DNA from: Oceanobacillus profundus
Lineage (GTDB): Bacteria > Bacillota > Bacilli > Bacillales > Amphibacillaceae
Reading direction: 5' to 3'
Assembly (NCBI RefSeq): GCF_003515705.1
Contig: NZ_QWEH01000003.1
Location: forward strand, 62,001 to 126,000
Length of the DNA: 64,000 nt
Part shown: in pieces, positions 17,575-26,743 of the stretch
Layout: each line of letters begins with the position of its first letter
Position numbering within the stretch: the first letter of the stretch is position 1
The notes under the pieces: generated by a model
Databases searched by the model: none
The model's input: only the letters and a program-made list of their open reading frames with translations
What the model was told of the DNA's origin: nothing
Translations under genes and position numbers: made by a program

Positions 17575-18690
17575 TTAAAGTGCTTCAATGAATGAATCCA
17601 ATTCTTCACTCGTTTGTGGTACTTTTATATCCCCACTAAGAATCTTTTCTTGCCATTCGTTAACAGCATTTTTGATATCTTCTGTATATGCATCTGTATT
17701 TGTTTCAGCAATGGAAATTCCATCTTCTTCAATTCCAAATTCTAAGTGTTCCCCACCAGGGAATTCACCTGCTTGCAGCATTTTAGCAACATCTTGAACA
17801 GCAACATCAACACGTTTAACCATGGAAGTTAATGTTACATTATGGTCGCCAATTTTACCTTCTTCATGCTGGTCAGCATCAACACCGATCACCCATATTT
17901 CACGGTCCGGGTCATTTTGTTTAATATCTTTTGCCTGGTTAAACACACCGTTTCCAGTTCCACCAGATGCATGATAAATTACGTCAACATCGTTGCTGTA
18001 CATATTGGATGCAATTAATTTCCCTTTTGCAGCATCGTCAAATGTTTCAGCATATTGAACATCAACTTCAATATCAGGGTTTACAGATTTTACACCTGCA
18101 ATAAAGCCTGTTTCAAATTTTTTGATTAGAGGTGAATCAATTCCACCAACAAATCCTAGTTTATTTGTATTTGTTTTATTAGCAGCTGCAACACCAGCTA
18201 AGAAAGAACCTTCATGCTCTTTAAATGTAACACTTACTGCATTTGGAGCTTCTACCATATCATCTACGATTGCAAAATACGTTTCTGGAAATTGTTCTGC
18301 TGCTTTTTGAATATCCTCTTTCAAAAGGAAACCTGTACCAAATATTAAGTTGTACTCATCACGAACCAGACGAGTAATGTTCGGCATAAAATCTGCTTTT
18401 GAAGCGGATTGTGCATAGTCAAATCCGTTACCTTGCGATAGACCATTCTCTTCTCCCCATGCCTGGATACCTTCCCATGCAGATTGGTTAAATGATTTAT
18501 CATCTACTCCACCCTGGTCTGTTACCATTGCGATACTGTAATCTTCTTCAGTTGCTGTATTATCTGCATTATCATTGTTATCGTCTGAAGCGGTTGTATC
18601 GTCCTCGTTTGAACCGCTTCCACATGCTGCTAAAACGATTCCAAAACTAAGCAATAAAGCAAACAATAGAATAAACTTACGATTCTTCAT
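17575..18690 (-). CDS. nupN: BMP-family nucleoside-binding lipoprotein
   Basis: The extracellular substrate-binding lipoprotein of the ABC importer. The 371-residue product has a type II signal peptide (basic KNRK, hydrophobic core, lipobox LAAC at about 19-22), an acidic linker of D, E and N, and the BMP fold (MVTDQGGVDDKSFNQSAWEG, FVGGIDSPLI). The ATG at 18690 follows TTAGGGGG; a 29-codon upstream extension is rejected because it would bury the signal peptide. ymfC lies upstream and nupO downstream. It resembles B. subtilis NupN but the ligand is inferred. Confidence 0.92.
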   Translation of the reverse strand: MKNRKFILLFALLLSFGIVLAACGSGSNEDDTTASDDNNDNADNTATEEDYSIAMVTDQGGVDDKSFNQSAWEGIQAWGEENGLSQGNGFDYAQSASKADFMPNITRLVRDEYNLIFGTGFLLKEDIQKAAEQFPETYFAIVDDMVEAPNAVSVTFKEHEGSFLAGVAAANKTNTNKLGFVGGIDSPLIKKFETGFIAGVKSVNPDIEVDVQYAETFDDAAKGKLIASNMYSNDVDVIYHASGGTGNGVFNQAKDIKQNDPDREIWVIGVDADQHEEGKIGDHNVTLTSMVKRVDVAVQDVAKMLQAGEFPGGEHLEFGIEEDGISIAETNTDAYTEDIKNAVNEWQEKILSGDIKVPQTSEELDSFIEAL

Positions 18691-18743
18691 TTTAATGCCC
18701 CCTAAATTAGTTGAGATAGGTAAAACTAAAGTTGAACAAAAAA

Positions 18744-18770
18744 TCACTGCAAACCCTTTCCTATTTTCAC
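18744..18770 (-). CDS. Possible eight-residue leader peptide before the BMP gene
   Basis: A GTG at 18768-18770 is preceded by AGGAGGTGAT, nearly a perfect complement of the 16S rRNA 3' end, with six base spacing to GTG. It opens an eight-codon frame (GTG AAA ATA GGA AAG GGT TTG CAG TGA) in the ymfC-BMP intergenic region. The BMP gene has a separate ribosome site. The strong Shine-Dalgarno has no other obvious gene to serve. It may be a regulatory leader or a chance leftover. Confidence 0.25.
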   Translation of the reverse strand: MKIGKGLQ

Positions 18771-18801
18771 CCATCACCTCCTAAAAATTCAGTTTTTTAA
18801 G

Positions 18802-19527
18802 TCACACCCTTTTTCTAAGGACATGAAAACTAAAAACATCTGAACGAAAATAATTGGCTGAATATAGGATGGCTTCATCTTTGCTTGTATAGTGAATCTG
18901 TCTCAGCAATAGAAGTGATTGATCTGGTACACAGTCTAAAATACTGTATATTCGGTCATGATAGCTGATTGGTTCGATGTATGTAACTGCGTATGCAATT
19001 CGTTTACTTGCATAATTTTCTAAAAGTTCAAAGATAGAATCTACTTCATGCACTCGATCCAACGGTATTAAGTTTTCCGGTACCTTATCAATACAAAAAA
19101 CGACGGGCTTATTATCAGCTGTACGGACTCTTTCAATTTTAGCCAGAGTATTCACTTTTCCTGGGGAAAATTTTGCTTTATCTTCATCTGTTGCTTCAAT
19201 TAATTCTGTAGACAAATATTGTGAACCAGCAATTTTACCGGATTGCTCAATCATTTGAGTAACACTACTTAGCTCCTCAATACCTGATGAAAAAATTGGT
19301 TTCGAATTTACAAAGGTACCCACTCCATGTCTCCGCGTTACCACATTGTCTTCTTCAAGAATGCGAAGAGCCTCTCTTAACGTAGCTCTTGAAACGCCTA
19401 ATTGTTTTGACAATTGATATTCTGATGGCAGCTTTTCTTTTTCTCTATACTTGCCATTCTCAATATCTTTTGTAATTTCGTCGATGACTTGTAAATATAG
19501 GTGCCTTGAATCCGTTTTAATCGACAC
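18802..19527 (-). CDS. ymfC: GntR/HutC-type transcriptional regulator (YmfC)
   Basis: A 241-residue regulator with an N-terminal winged helix of the GntR family (about 1-70: KLPSEYQLSKQLGVSRATLREALRILEE) and a C-terminal UTRA ligand domain. It directly precedes the nucleoside transporter genes, which suggests it controls them in response to a nucleoside or related metabolite. The GTG at 19527 follows AGAGGGG; nine upstream codons are rejected. Length equals the B. subtilis protein. A TGACG-N14-CGTCA inverted repeat lies about 45-70 bp upstream and may be its operator. Confidence 0.9.
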   Translation of the reverse strand: MSIKTDSRHLYLQVIDEITKDIENGKYREKEKLPSEYQLSKQLGVSRATLREALRILEEDNVVTRRHGVGTFVNSKPIFSSGIEELSSVTQMIEQSGKIAGSQYLSTELIEATDEDKAKFSPGKVNTLAKIERVRTADNKPVVFCIDKVPENLIPLDRVHEVDSIFELLENYASKRIAYAVTYIEPISYHDRIYSILDCVPDQSLLLLRQIHYTSKDEAILYSANYFRSDVFSFHVLRKRV

Positions 19528-19572
19528 AAAATCCCCTCTTTCCTCTAACTGCAATCCAAGAGATCTGACCTC

Positions 19573-19596
19573 TGACGTATGACTATTTGTCCGTCA
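19573..19596. promoter_or_regulatory. Possible GntR-type operator upstream of ymfC
   Basis: Inverted repeat TGACG, 14 bases, CGTCA, with an inner GAC/GTC pair. It lies between the candidate -10 and the ymfC start, where a repressor would block its own transcription. No binding site is known to me for this regulator. Confidence 0.35.
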
Positions 19597-19740
19597 TTTA
19601 TCTTACCACTATTAATTAAATAAATAAATAGAAATAGGATAAATTCCTTAAAAAAATCAACAAATTGTGACAAGGGAACTTAGTTTTCAACAAGTTTTTT
19701 AACGAAGTCCGCGCAGGTAAGAGTTTTCTTCGTCACTATT

Positions 19741-19782
19741 AAAATAAGACAGGTGAGTTTACTCTTCACCTGTCTTATTAAT
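19741..19782 (-). terminator. Intrinsic terminator after spoIIIE
   Basis: AATAAGACAGGTGA pairs with TCACCTGTCTTATT (14 bp stem, nine base loop). Minus-strand tail is TTAATAG. It may work in both directions, but only minus-strand genes are present. Confidence 0.85.
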
Positions 19783-19840
19783 AAAAAATACGTGGTTACT
19801 TATTTATACAATTTTGGTTTTTTGCTAGAAGCTAACACAA

Positions 19841-19882
19841 TAGCAGAAGTGCTCGATTAGCGACGTTCGGATTGATACTAAT
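19841..19882. repeat. Degraded copy of the GCGGAAGCGCTCG-type repeat
   Basis: AGCAGAAGTGCTCGATTAGCGACG resembles the beginning of the element at 4137-4240 (AGCGGAAGCGCTCGAATAGGGACG), with 19 of 24 bases alike. The remainder is not recognisable. Confidence 0.5.
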
Positions 19883-19888
19883 AGAACG

Positions 19889-22165
19889 CTACATCGTTTT
19901 TTCCTCCGTTACCTGCGAAACTAACACAGTTCTAGGCTTACTTCCTTCGTACGGTCCAACAATACCGCGTGCTTCCATCGCATCAATCAATCGTGCTGCA
20001 CGGGTATATCCAATTCGGAACCTTCGTTGCAGCATAGAGACACTAGCACTTTGCATTTCAATAATCATTTGTACCGCATCATCATATAATTCATCATCTA
20101 CTTCTTCTACTGCATCATTTGTATCCTCTGGAATCATCTCTTCTTGATAAGAAGCTTTTTGCTGTTCAATACAATGGTCCACAACTCTTTCTACTTCTTC
20201 GTCGGACAAAAATGCACCCTGTACACGGGTTGGTTTAGAGGAGCCTACGGGCATAAACAACATGTCCCCCCTACCAAGCAGTTTCTCGGCTCCCCCCGAG
20301 TCAAGGATCGTCCTTGAATCCGTTTGAGAAGAAACACTAAATGCAATCCGTGACGGGATATTCGCTTTAATCACACCAGTAATGACATCAACCGATGGAC
20401 GCTGTGTGGCAATTATTAAATGAATACCTGCCGCACGAGCCATTTGAGCCAATCGGGTAATCGAATCTTCCACATCATTTGAAGCGACCATCATTAAATC
20501 GGCAAGCTCATCTACGAGAACTACAATGTAAGGAAGTTGTGGCTGTGTTTCATCTGATCCTACATTATATTTGCGAATATATTCGTTATATCCTTCAATA
20601 TTACGTGTCCCGGTGTCAGAAAATAAATCATATCTTCTTTCCATTTCAGAAACGACCTTTTTTAATGCTCTTGATGCCTTTTTAGGATCTGTTACTACTG
20701 GAGCCAATAGATGCGGAATACCATTATAAACATTCAATTCTACTTTCTTTGGATCAATCATCATCATTTTAACTTCATGTGGTTTTGTACGCATCAGGAT
20801 ACTCGTAATAATTCCGTTAACGCAAACACTTTTTCCGCTACCAGTTGCACCTGCAATTAACAGATGGGGCATCTTGTTTAATTCCCCTACTACAGCCTCA
20901 CCAGATATGTCTCTACCTAATGCATAAAGCAGTTTGGAAGATTTATTATTCCACGTTTTATCGAGCACTTCTCGTAATGATACCATGGCAATCTCTTGGT
21001 TTGGCACTTCGATTCCAACTGCGGATTTTCCGGGAATTGGTGCTTCAATCCGTATATCCTTCGCTGCCAGTGCTAGTGCTAGGTCATCATGAAGACTAAC
21101 AATTTTACTTACCTTAACACCAGCTTCTGGATATACCTCATATTTTGTGACAGCTGGACCTACATGAACTTTTGTAATTCTAGCCTTAACACCAAAACTT
21201 TTAAATGTTTGTTCCAGCTTTCGAACAGTAGCTTGTATTTGTGACTTTTCCTTTTGCTGTGAATTATGAGCTGGATCAGCCAGTAAATTAGGAGATGGCA
21301 ATATATATTCTGGGTTTTCTGTTTCTGTCAGTGCCATTTCCGGAACGTCGTCCGCTTCGTCCACTTCTTTCTTTTTCGCTTTTTCTTCTGCTACTGGTGC
21401 TTCATGAGCAGGCTCTTTTTCCGTATTGTCTGCGGCATAGGCAATATCTGTAAAATCATTAATTACTGGTTCTTCGTGTTGTATTGTTTCTATAACCGCT
21501 TCGTCCTGTAGTTTCCGTTCTTCCTTCTGCTGCTTTTTCGCTGCTCGAACATCCTTCCATTTGACAAACTGGTTCTCAGCACTCTTTTTCATTCTCGAAA
21601 AGAGTTTAGAAAATAAGTCGCCAACGGATATATCGGTAATAAATATAAGACCAATTAATATAGAAAAAACAGCAACGATTTTTGAGCCAGCTAATGAAAA
21701 TAAAAAATTACAAAATGTAAAAATGACTGCTCCTATCATTCCTCCGCCCGTTTGCACCACAGTACCAGCACCACTAACATAGTCTAAGAAATTATTCCAA
21801 GTTGTTCCGATAATGGACACATTTCCAGCTGTTACTAGTAAACTCTCAACCGTTTGTATATGTGACAATAGTAGAATACCAGCAAACAGAATATAAAAAC
21901 CTACCATTTTCCTACTCCAGAAATTCGGGTATTTTCGTTTAACTAGTAGCAGAACACCAGTAATAAACAGAAAAACAGATGCAACAAAATACCAAATTCC
22001 AAGAAAGAATTGGAAGAAATGCTCCATCCATCCAGGTATTGCACCATCGCTTATTGCACTTGCTCCACTCCCGAAGATGGATAAAAAGATAAACAGCAGA
22101 CCTAAAAGTTCCAACCGCATAGACCTCGTTTTTTTAGTGCTTTTTCGCTTTCTTTTTTTCGCCAT
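19889..22165 (-). CDS. spoIIIE: DNA translocase SpoIIIE/FtsK
   Basis: The septal DNA pump that moves the chromosome into the forespore and clears DNA from division septa. The 758-residue product has a basic N-terminus, about four transmembrane helices within residues 15-185, a charged linker, the RecA-like motor with Walker A GATGSGKS near residue 440 and Walker [12 protein letters not shown], and a C-terminal gamma winged helix ([18 protein letters not shown]) that reads the KOPS/SRS sequence. The position next to ylzJ-tepA marks it as the SpoIIIE rather than the SftA paralog. The ATG follows GAGGTG. Confidence 0.96.
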   Translation of the reverse strand: MAKKRKRKSTKKTRSMRLELLGLLFIFLSIFGSGASAISDGAIPGWMEHFFQFFLGIWYFVASVFLFITGVLLLVKRKYPNFWSRKMVGFYILFAGILLLSHIQTVESLLVTAGNVSIIGTTWNNFLDYVSGAGTVVQTGGGMIGAVIFTFCNFLFSLAGSKIVAVFSILIGLIFITDISVGDLFSKLFSRMKKSAENQFVKWKDVRAAKKQQKEERKLQDEAVIETIQHEEPVINDFTDIAYAADNTEKEPAHEAPVAEEKAKKKEVDEADDVPEMALTETENPEYILPSPNLLADPAHNSQQKEKSQIQATVRKLEQTFKSFGVKARITKVHVGPAVTKYEVYPEAGVKVSKIVSLHDDLALALAAKDIRIEAPIPGKSAVGIEVPNQEIAMVSLREVLDKTWNNKSSKLLYALGRDISGEAVVGELNKMPHLLIAGATGSGKSVCVNGIITSILMRTKPHEVKMMMIDPKKVELNVYNGIPHLLAPVVTDPKKASRALKKVVSEMERRYDLFSDTGTRNIEGYNEYIRKYNVGSDETQPQLPYIVVLVDELADLMMVASNDVEDSITRLAQMARAAGIHLIIATQRPSVDVITGVIKANIPSRIAFSVSSQTDSRTILDSGGAEKLLGRGDMLFMPVGSSKPTRVQGAFLSDEEVERVVDHCIEQQKASYQEEMIPEDTNDAVEEVDDELYDDAVQMIIEMQSASVSMLQRRFRIGYTRAARLIDAMEARGIVGPYEGSKPRTVLVSQVTEEKTM

Positions 22166-22200
22166 TTTTTCACCTCTATCTACTCCAACATATATGAATA

Positions 22201-22234
22201 GTAAACCCTCACCAACAAAATGGCAAGGGTTTAC
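22201..22234 (-). terminator. Probable terminator after ylzJ
   Basis: Minus strand TAAACCCTTGCC...GGTGAGGGTTTAC, an 8-10 bp stem with one bulge. The U tract is weak, so some read-through into spoIIIE is likely. Confidence 0.55.
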
Positions 22235-22364
22235 TGAATAACTTAATTATACCATAAAAGTAGAGCCTCATTCAGTGGAGACTATTTCCTATCATATAAT
22301 ATTCGCTCTAGAAGATAGGCTAAGTCCTACTTCGCATATTAGGGTTTAAATTTCAATAGCATGT

Positions 22365-22571
22365 TTATGAAAGAATACTGCCAGGAGAAAATTCTTTCCG
22401 CAAATAATCTTGTGGATCAGTTGAAACAAGCTGCTGAATTTGATAAGAGCCATCCTTCGTTTTTATAGCATATATCATTCTTCCATCGTAAGCGATATGC
22501 TCCACATTTGAAAATCCTCCTTGTTCTACTGGAAAGATATCATGTTGAGCTAATGGCGTATACAATATCAT
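22365..22571 (-). CDS. ylzJ: YlzJ-like protein
   Basis: A 68-residue protein of the YlzJ family, known only from conservation next to tepA and spoIIIE. It starts [14 protein letters not shown], typical of the family, and has no membrane segment or known motif. The ATG overlaps the tepA stop by four bases (ATGA), so the two are coupled. Function is unknown. Confidence 0.88.
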   Translation of the reverse strand: MILYTPLAQHDIFPVEQGGFSNVEHIAYDGRMIYAIKTKDGSYQIQQLVSTDPQDYLRKEFSPGSILS

Positions 22572-23296
22572 TGTATGACACCGCCTTCTGCACCATTATT
22601 AGTTCCAATAAACGCTGTTAATTTACTCATGGCATCTTTTACACCACCGACCTGATCAATTAATCCGTATTCTACAGCGTCTTTTCCAACTACATTTGTA
22701 CCAATATCTCTCGTTAAATTACCTTTTGCAAACATAAGATCTTTAAATTTCTCTTCCTTTATGTTTGAATGCTGGACGACAAATTGGATGACCCTTTCTT
22801 GCATTTTATCTAGATATTCGAAGGTTTGTGGTACTCCAATAACTAAGCCAGTTAACCGAACTGGATGAATCGTCATCGTAGCCGTTGGAACAATGAAGGA
22901 ATAGTCTGTGGCTACTGCTATCGGTACGCCAATCGAATGGCCACCGCCAAGTACAATTGATACCGTTGGTTTTGAAATCGAAGCAATCATTTCAGCGAGA
23001 GCAAGCCCTGCCTCAACATCTCCCCCTACTGTATTCAGCAAAATAATTAATCCTTCAATTTTTGGATTTTGTTCAATAGCAATAAGCTGTGGTAATAAAT
23101 GTTCATATTTAGTTGTCTTATTTTGCGGCGGCAGCTGGATATGTCCTTCTACTTGACCAATGATTGACAGAACGTGAATATTTGAATCAGGTGCTTGTGG
23201 AATATTAGATTGACCTAACTGTTGGATTTTCTCAACAATCGACGATGCATTGGGCTTGTCCTCTTGATTTTCATTTTCTTCTGGATTGTTATTCAT
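22568..23296 (-). CDS. tepA: TepA, ClpP-like serine protease family protein
   Basis: A 242-residue ClpP-fold protein described in B. subtilis as translocation-enhancing protein and linked to degradation of spore or signal peptides. The oxyanion region [15 protein letters not shown], the candidate nucleophile Ser in GGGHSIG and the His in TIHPVR follow the ClpP/SppA order. The N-terminal 40 residues are polar and low complexity. It is cytoplasmic by sequence. dapA, not rnjB, is its upstream neighbour, unlike B. subtilis. A dapA terminator lies between. Confidence 0.9.
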   Translation of the reverse strand: MNNNPEENENQEDKPNASSIVEKIQQLGQSNIPQAPDSNIHVLSIIGQVEGHIQLPPQNKTTKYEHLLPQLIAIEQNPKIEGLIILLNTVGGDVEAGLALAEMIASISKPTVSIVLGGGHSIGVPIAVATDYSFIVPTATMTIHPVRLTGLVIGVPQTFEYLDKMQERVIQFVVQHSNIKEEKFKDLMFAKGNLTRDIGTNVVGKDAVEYGLIDQVGGVKDAMSKLTAFIGTNNGAEGGVIQ

Positions 23297-23352
23297 TTAC
23301 GAACACTCCTTTTTAAAAACTCACCTATAAAGGTAGTATGAACGTAAACATA

Positions 23353-23385
23353 CAAAAAATACCGGCTAAAACCATAGCCGGTATT
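23353..23385 (-). terminator. Intrinsic terminator after dapA
   Basis: Minus strand AATACCGGCT, eight base loop, AGCCGGTATTTTTTG. It lies immediately after the dapA stop codon and closes the lysine operon. In B. subtilis rnjB follows dapA at this point; here only 90 bp separate dapA and tepA. Confidence 0.93.
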
Positions 23386-23386
23386 G

Positions 23387-24253
23387 TTATTTATCTAATA
23401 GAAGCTTCAACTTACTTATCTCTTCATCTGTTAAAGGAACTAGTGGCATACGTACACCGCCAGTTTCGATTCCTTTCAATTGCAGTGCTGCTTTAACAGG
23501 GCTGGGGCTTGGCGCTGTAAAAAGCCCGTTCATAATCGGGAGCAATTCACGATGTAGCGCTGCCGCTTCCTGAACCTGACCATTTTTAAATTGCTGAACC
23601 ATTGTCTGCATTTCATTACCAATAACATGGGAAGCAACTGAAACGACTCCATCAGCACCAATTGCCAACATTGGTATCGTTAATCCGTCGTCTCCACTGT
23701 ACACAGTGAAATCATTCGGTGTATGTTCAATAATTTCCGCAACTTGATCAAGATCTCCACTTGCTTCTTTCATGGATACGATATTGTCAATTTGACTTAA
23801 ATTAATAACAGTTTCTGCAGTTAAATTTACCACTGAACGTCCTGGTATATTATAAAGCATTATAGGCAAATTCGTTTCCTGGGCAATTGCAGAGAAATGT
23901 GTATACATTCCGCGTTGATCAGGCTTATTATAATAAGGTGTAACAAGCATGATCCCGTCAACACCACATTCATCTGCCTTTTTTGTCAAATCAATGGATG
24001 CCTCTGTGCTATTGCTCCCTGTTCCAGCAATAACAGGTACTCGCCTATCCACCTTCTTCACGACATACTTAAACAGATTAATTTTTTCTTCTGTACGCAG
24101 TGTGGGTGATTCTCCAGTCGTTCCTGCTATTACAAGTGCATCAGTCCCATTATCGATTAAATAATCAATCAATACGTTCGTCTGCGCAAAATCAATTTGC
24201 CCATTTTTATCAAACGGAGTGACCATCGCCGTCAATACTTCGCCAAAATTCAT
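23387..24253 (-). CDS. dapA: 4-hydroxy-tetrahydrodipicolinate synthase
   Basis: DapA condenses pyruvate with aspartate semialdehyde, the entry to diaminopimelate, lysine and (in spores) dipicolinate. The 288-residue TIM barrel shows GTTGESPTL, the YNIPGRS tyrosine region and the Schiff-base lysine in VSMKEASGD (about residue 160). The ATG at 24253 is 41 bp after the dapG stop. Together with dpaA/dpaB, asd and dapG it forms one metabolic block that feeds dipicolinic acid and cell-wall cross-links. Confidence 0.97.
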   Translation of the reverse strand: MNFGEVLTAMVTPFDKNGQIDFAQTNVLIDYLIDNGTDALVIAGTTGESPTLRTEEKINLFKYVVKKVDRRVPVIAGTGSNSTEASIDLTKKADECGVDGIMLVTPYYNKPDQRGMYTHFSAIAQETNLPIMLYNIPGRSVVNLTAETVINLSQIDNIVSMKEASGDLDQVAEIIEHTPNDFTVYSGDDGLTIPMLAIGADGVVSVASHVIGNEMQTMVQQFKNGQVQEAAALHRELLPIMNGLFTAPSPSPVKAALQLKGIETGGVRMPLVPLTDEEISKLKLLLDK

Positions 24254-24294
24254 GAATGATCGATCACCTTTCTTATCTAAATTTGGTATCTTCT

Positions 24295-25527
24295 CTATCT
24301 TTGGAGTTCATTTATATGACTTAGCTCAAATACATCATGTAGTGCATTTACAGCTGTAATTAAATCAACTTGATGCACAAGAACCCAAATGGTTGTATGG
24401 CTATCGGCGGACTGTAATATTTGAACACCTGAATTCGTTAAAGCCTGAACGATTTTAGAAGCTACTCCTGGAACACCCGTCATTCCTGCCCCAACAGCCG
24501 AGACTTTCGCACAACCCTCTGTTACTTCTGGGTAGAATCCTAATACTTCCAAGATATGAACAGCTTTCTCAGTTAGTGATTCAGGAACCGTGTAAACAAC
24601 ACCTGTTGGAGATATATTGATAAAATCAACTGAAATACCTGCTTCAGCCATTGACTTAAAGACTTCAGACTGTAATCGATAGGCTGATTCCTTTGTTTTT
24701 ACTTTGATTTGAGTAATGGAGGACATATGAGCAATTCCAGTAATCATTCGATCTGGTATATCTACACCCATTTCAAGTACTCTTGGTGAAGTAACCAACG
24801 TGCCTAGATCTTCAGAGTACGTTGATCTTATTCGCATCGGAATTTTCCCTTGCATCGCGATTTCCACCGCGCGGGGATGAATAACCTTTGCACCTTGATA
24901 TGCTAAATTACATATCTCCGTATATGTGACGATTTTAAGTTGACGTGCGCTCTTAACTACACGGGGATCTGCAGTCATAATGCCATTTACGTCAGTAAAA
25001 ATCTCAATTCGCTCTGCATCAAGTGCGACTCCTAGTGCAGCTGCAGTTGTATCGCTGCCCCCACGACCAATCGTTGTAATCTCACCAGCATAGCTTTGAC
25101 CTTGAAAGCCTGCAACAACAACAACATCATGCGTTTCAAATTCTTTTAAAATACGTGTTGGATTTACTTCTTTAATACGTGCTTTATTGAAATCCTCTGA
25201 CGTTAAAAAGCCTGCTTGTGATCCAGTTAATGCAGTTGCTGATATGCTGAATTTTTGAAGCTCATTTGAAAGTACAACAGCAGAAATTATTTCTCCACAA
25301 GACATTAGGAGATCCAATTCTCGGGCGGAGTTTTGATTACGCGGGTAATCAACTAGCCCTAATAGCGTATCTGTAGCATATGGATCCGGCTTTCTTCCTA
25401 AAGCGGAAACAACAACAACTAATTTATAACCTTTTATTAAAGCCTCTTTAATATGTTTCATTACATACTCTCTATTTTCTTCTGATTGAACAGAAGTTCC
25501 GCCAAATTTTTGAACCAATATTTGCAT
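24295..25527 (-). CDS. dapG: Aspartate kinase I (DapG)
   Basis: DapG phosphorylates aspartate. The 410-residue product has the kinase signature KFGGTSVQ, the GRGGSDTTA loop, and two C-terminal ACT domains (about 265-400) for allosteric control; the B. subtilis orthologue is inhibited by diaminopimelate. The ATG at 25527 follows GAGGTG; a GTG two codons earlier is part of the ribosome site. A nested hairpin lies between asd and this gene. No lysine riboswitch was seen, in line with the DAP-controlled isozyme. Confidence 0.95.
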   Translation of the reverse strand: MQILVQKFGGTSVQSEENREYVMKHIKEALIKGYKLVVVVSALGRKPDPYATDTLLGLVDYPRNQNSARELDLLMSCGEIISAVVLSNELQKFSISATALTGSQAGFLTSEDFNKARIKEVNPTRILKEFETHDVVVVAGFQGQSYAGEITTIGRGGSDTTAAALGVALDAERIEIFTDVNGIMTADPRVVKSARQLKIVTYTEICNLAYQGAKVIHPRAVEIAMQGKIPMRIRSTYSEDLGTLVTSPRVLEMGVDIPDRMITGIAHMSSITQIKVKTKESAYRLQSEVFKSMAEAGISVDFINISPTGVVYTVPESLTEKAVHILEVLGFYPEVTEGCAKVSAVGAGMTGVPGVASKIVQALTNSGVQILQSADSHTTIWVLVHQVDLITAVNALHDVFELSHINELQR

Positions 25528-25563
25528 GATCACACCTCTATTATTACTAAATACCGGATACTT

Positions 25564-25650
25564 AGGAGGTCATAAACAGAAGGAACTGTATTTACATACA
25601 GATTCCCTCAATTGGTTTCGATTTAAACATTGAAATTATGACCTCTTAAA
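25564..25650 (-). ncRNA. Nested hairpin element between asd and dapG
   Basis: The outer stem pairs AGAGGTCATAA (beginning at the asd stop codon) with TTATGACCTCCT, about 11 bp. Inside, GGAA-CTGTA and TACAG-TTCC form a second hairpin with a six base loop (25582-25605). No U tract follows, so it is not a classical terminator. It ends just before the dapG ribosome site region. It could set the relative amounts of Asd and DapG or protect a processed transcript. Confidence 0.55.
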
Positions 25651-26692
25651 GCCAATTATTTTTTATTAAAGATTGGGCAATTTGAACCGTGTTAAGAGCA
25701 GCGCCTTTAAGAAGATTGTCAGATACGACCCAAAGATGGAATCCTTTGGCATTATCGATATCTTTACGAACGCGGCCAACAAAGACCTCTTCTTTATCTG
25801 CAGCACTTAACGGTGTTGGATATGTCTGTGTTTTGGGATTGTCTTCAAGTTCCACTCCATCAGCATTCTCAAGTTGTTTCCAAATATCCTCAACACGAAC
25901 ATTCTCTTGCTCGATTTCTATATAAATACTTTCTGCATGGGAGGTAAAGAATGGAAGCCTTACACATGTAGCAGCTACAGATAGTTCCGTATCATGCAGA
26001 ATTTTTTTTGTTTCATTAATCATCTTCATTTCTTCAAACGTATACCCATTCTCTTCGAATATATCGATTTGAGGCAGAGCATTAAATGCAATTGGATAAT
26101 GTCTCTCATCACCTGAAACAGGAAGTAAGTTTGCTTCCATTTTTTCATCATTCAGGTATTGTGCCGATTGAGTCTTTAGCTCTTCAACCGCTTGCGCTCC
26201 TGCACCCGATACTGCTTGATACGTAGAAACAATAATACGATTAATTCCATAAGCATCCTTTATCGGCTTTAATGCAGCAACCATTTGAATAGTTGAACAA
26301 TTCGGATTAGCAATAATTCCGTTATGCTTCGCTATATCTTCATTGTTTACTTCCGGCACAACAAGTGGCACATTTTCTTCCATTCGAAATGCACTTGTAT
26401 TATCAATTACAACTGCCCCACGCTTAACTGCTTCTGGTGCAAGCGCCTTGGATATTGAGCCTCCAGCTGAGAATAAAGCAATATCCACATCTTCAAAACT
26501 TTCCGGCTTCGCTTCTTCAATTGTAACCTCATTATTGTTAAATACTACCTTTTTACCTGCAGACCTTTTAGATGAGAGCAATTTAATTCTATTGATTGGG
26601 AAATTTTTCTCCTCTAATAATTGCATGATTTTCTGTCCTACTGCCCCTGTTGCTCCTACTACTGCGACATTAAATGCTGTTTTCTGTACCAT
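25646..26692 (-). CDS. asd: Aspartate-semialdehyde dehydrogenase
   Basis: Asd reduces aspartyl phosphate to the semialdehyde, the branch point for lysine, threonine, methionine and dipicolinate. The 348-residue product has the NADP loop GATGAVGQ (15-22), the catalytic Cys in NPNCST (about residue 130) and the active-site His region of the GVHLW/FHLWVV type. The ATG at 26692 follows GGAGGGA. It lies 51 bp after dpaB, as in B. subtilis. The last codons form one arm of the hairpin before dapG. Confidence 0.97.
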   Translation of the reverse strand: MVQKTAFNVAVVGATGAVGQKIMQLLEEKNFPINRIKLLSSKRSAGKKVVFNNNEVTIEEAKPESFEDVDIALFSAGGSISKALAPEAVKRGAVVIDNTSAFRMEENVPLVVPEVNNEDIAKHNGIIANPNCSTIQMVAALKPIKDAYGINRIIVSTYQAVSGAGAQAVEELKTQSAQYLNDEKMEANLLPVSGDERHYPIAFNALPQIDIFEENGYTFEEMKMINETKKILHDTELSVAATCVRLPFFTSHAESIYIEIEQENVRVEDIWKQLENADGVELEDNPKTQTYPTPLSAADKEEVFVGRVRKDIDNAKGFHLWVVSDNLLKGAALNTVQIAQSLIKNNWL

Positions 26693-26743
26693 TTACAATA
26701 ACTCCCTCCAAAATCGAATATATCTTTTTTATCTTATAGCATT

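Larger units (their letters stand above)
19528..19888. other. Intergenic region ymfC-spoIIIE
   Basis: These 361 bp contain the possible ymfC operator, the spoIIIE terminator and a degraded repeat (listed separately). A weak sigma-A promoter for ymfC (TTTATT, 17 bases, TAAGAT) can be drawn just upstream of the operator. No gene is seen. Confidence 0.6.

Noticed and set aside
25540-25650. Lysine riboswitch before dapG
   Set aside because: The region is short and shows two simple stems, not the five-helix lysine element; DapG-type kinases are not normally riboswitch-controlled.
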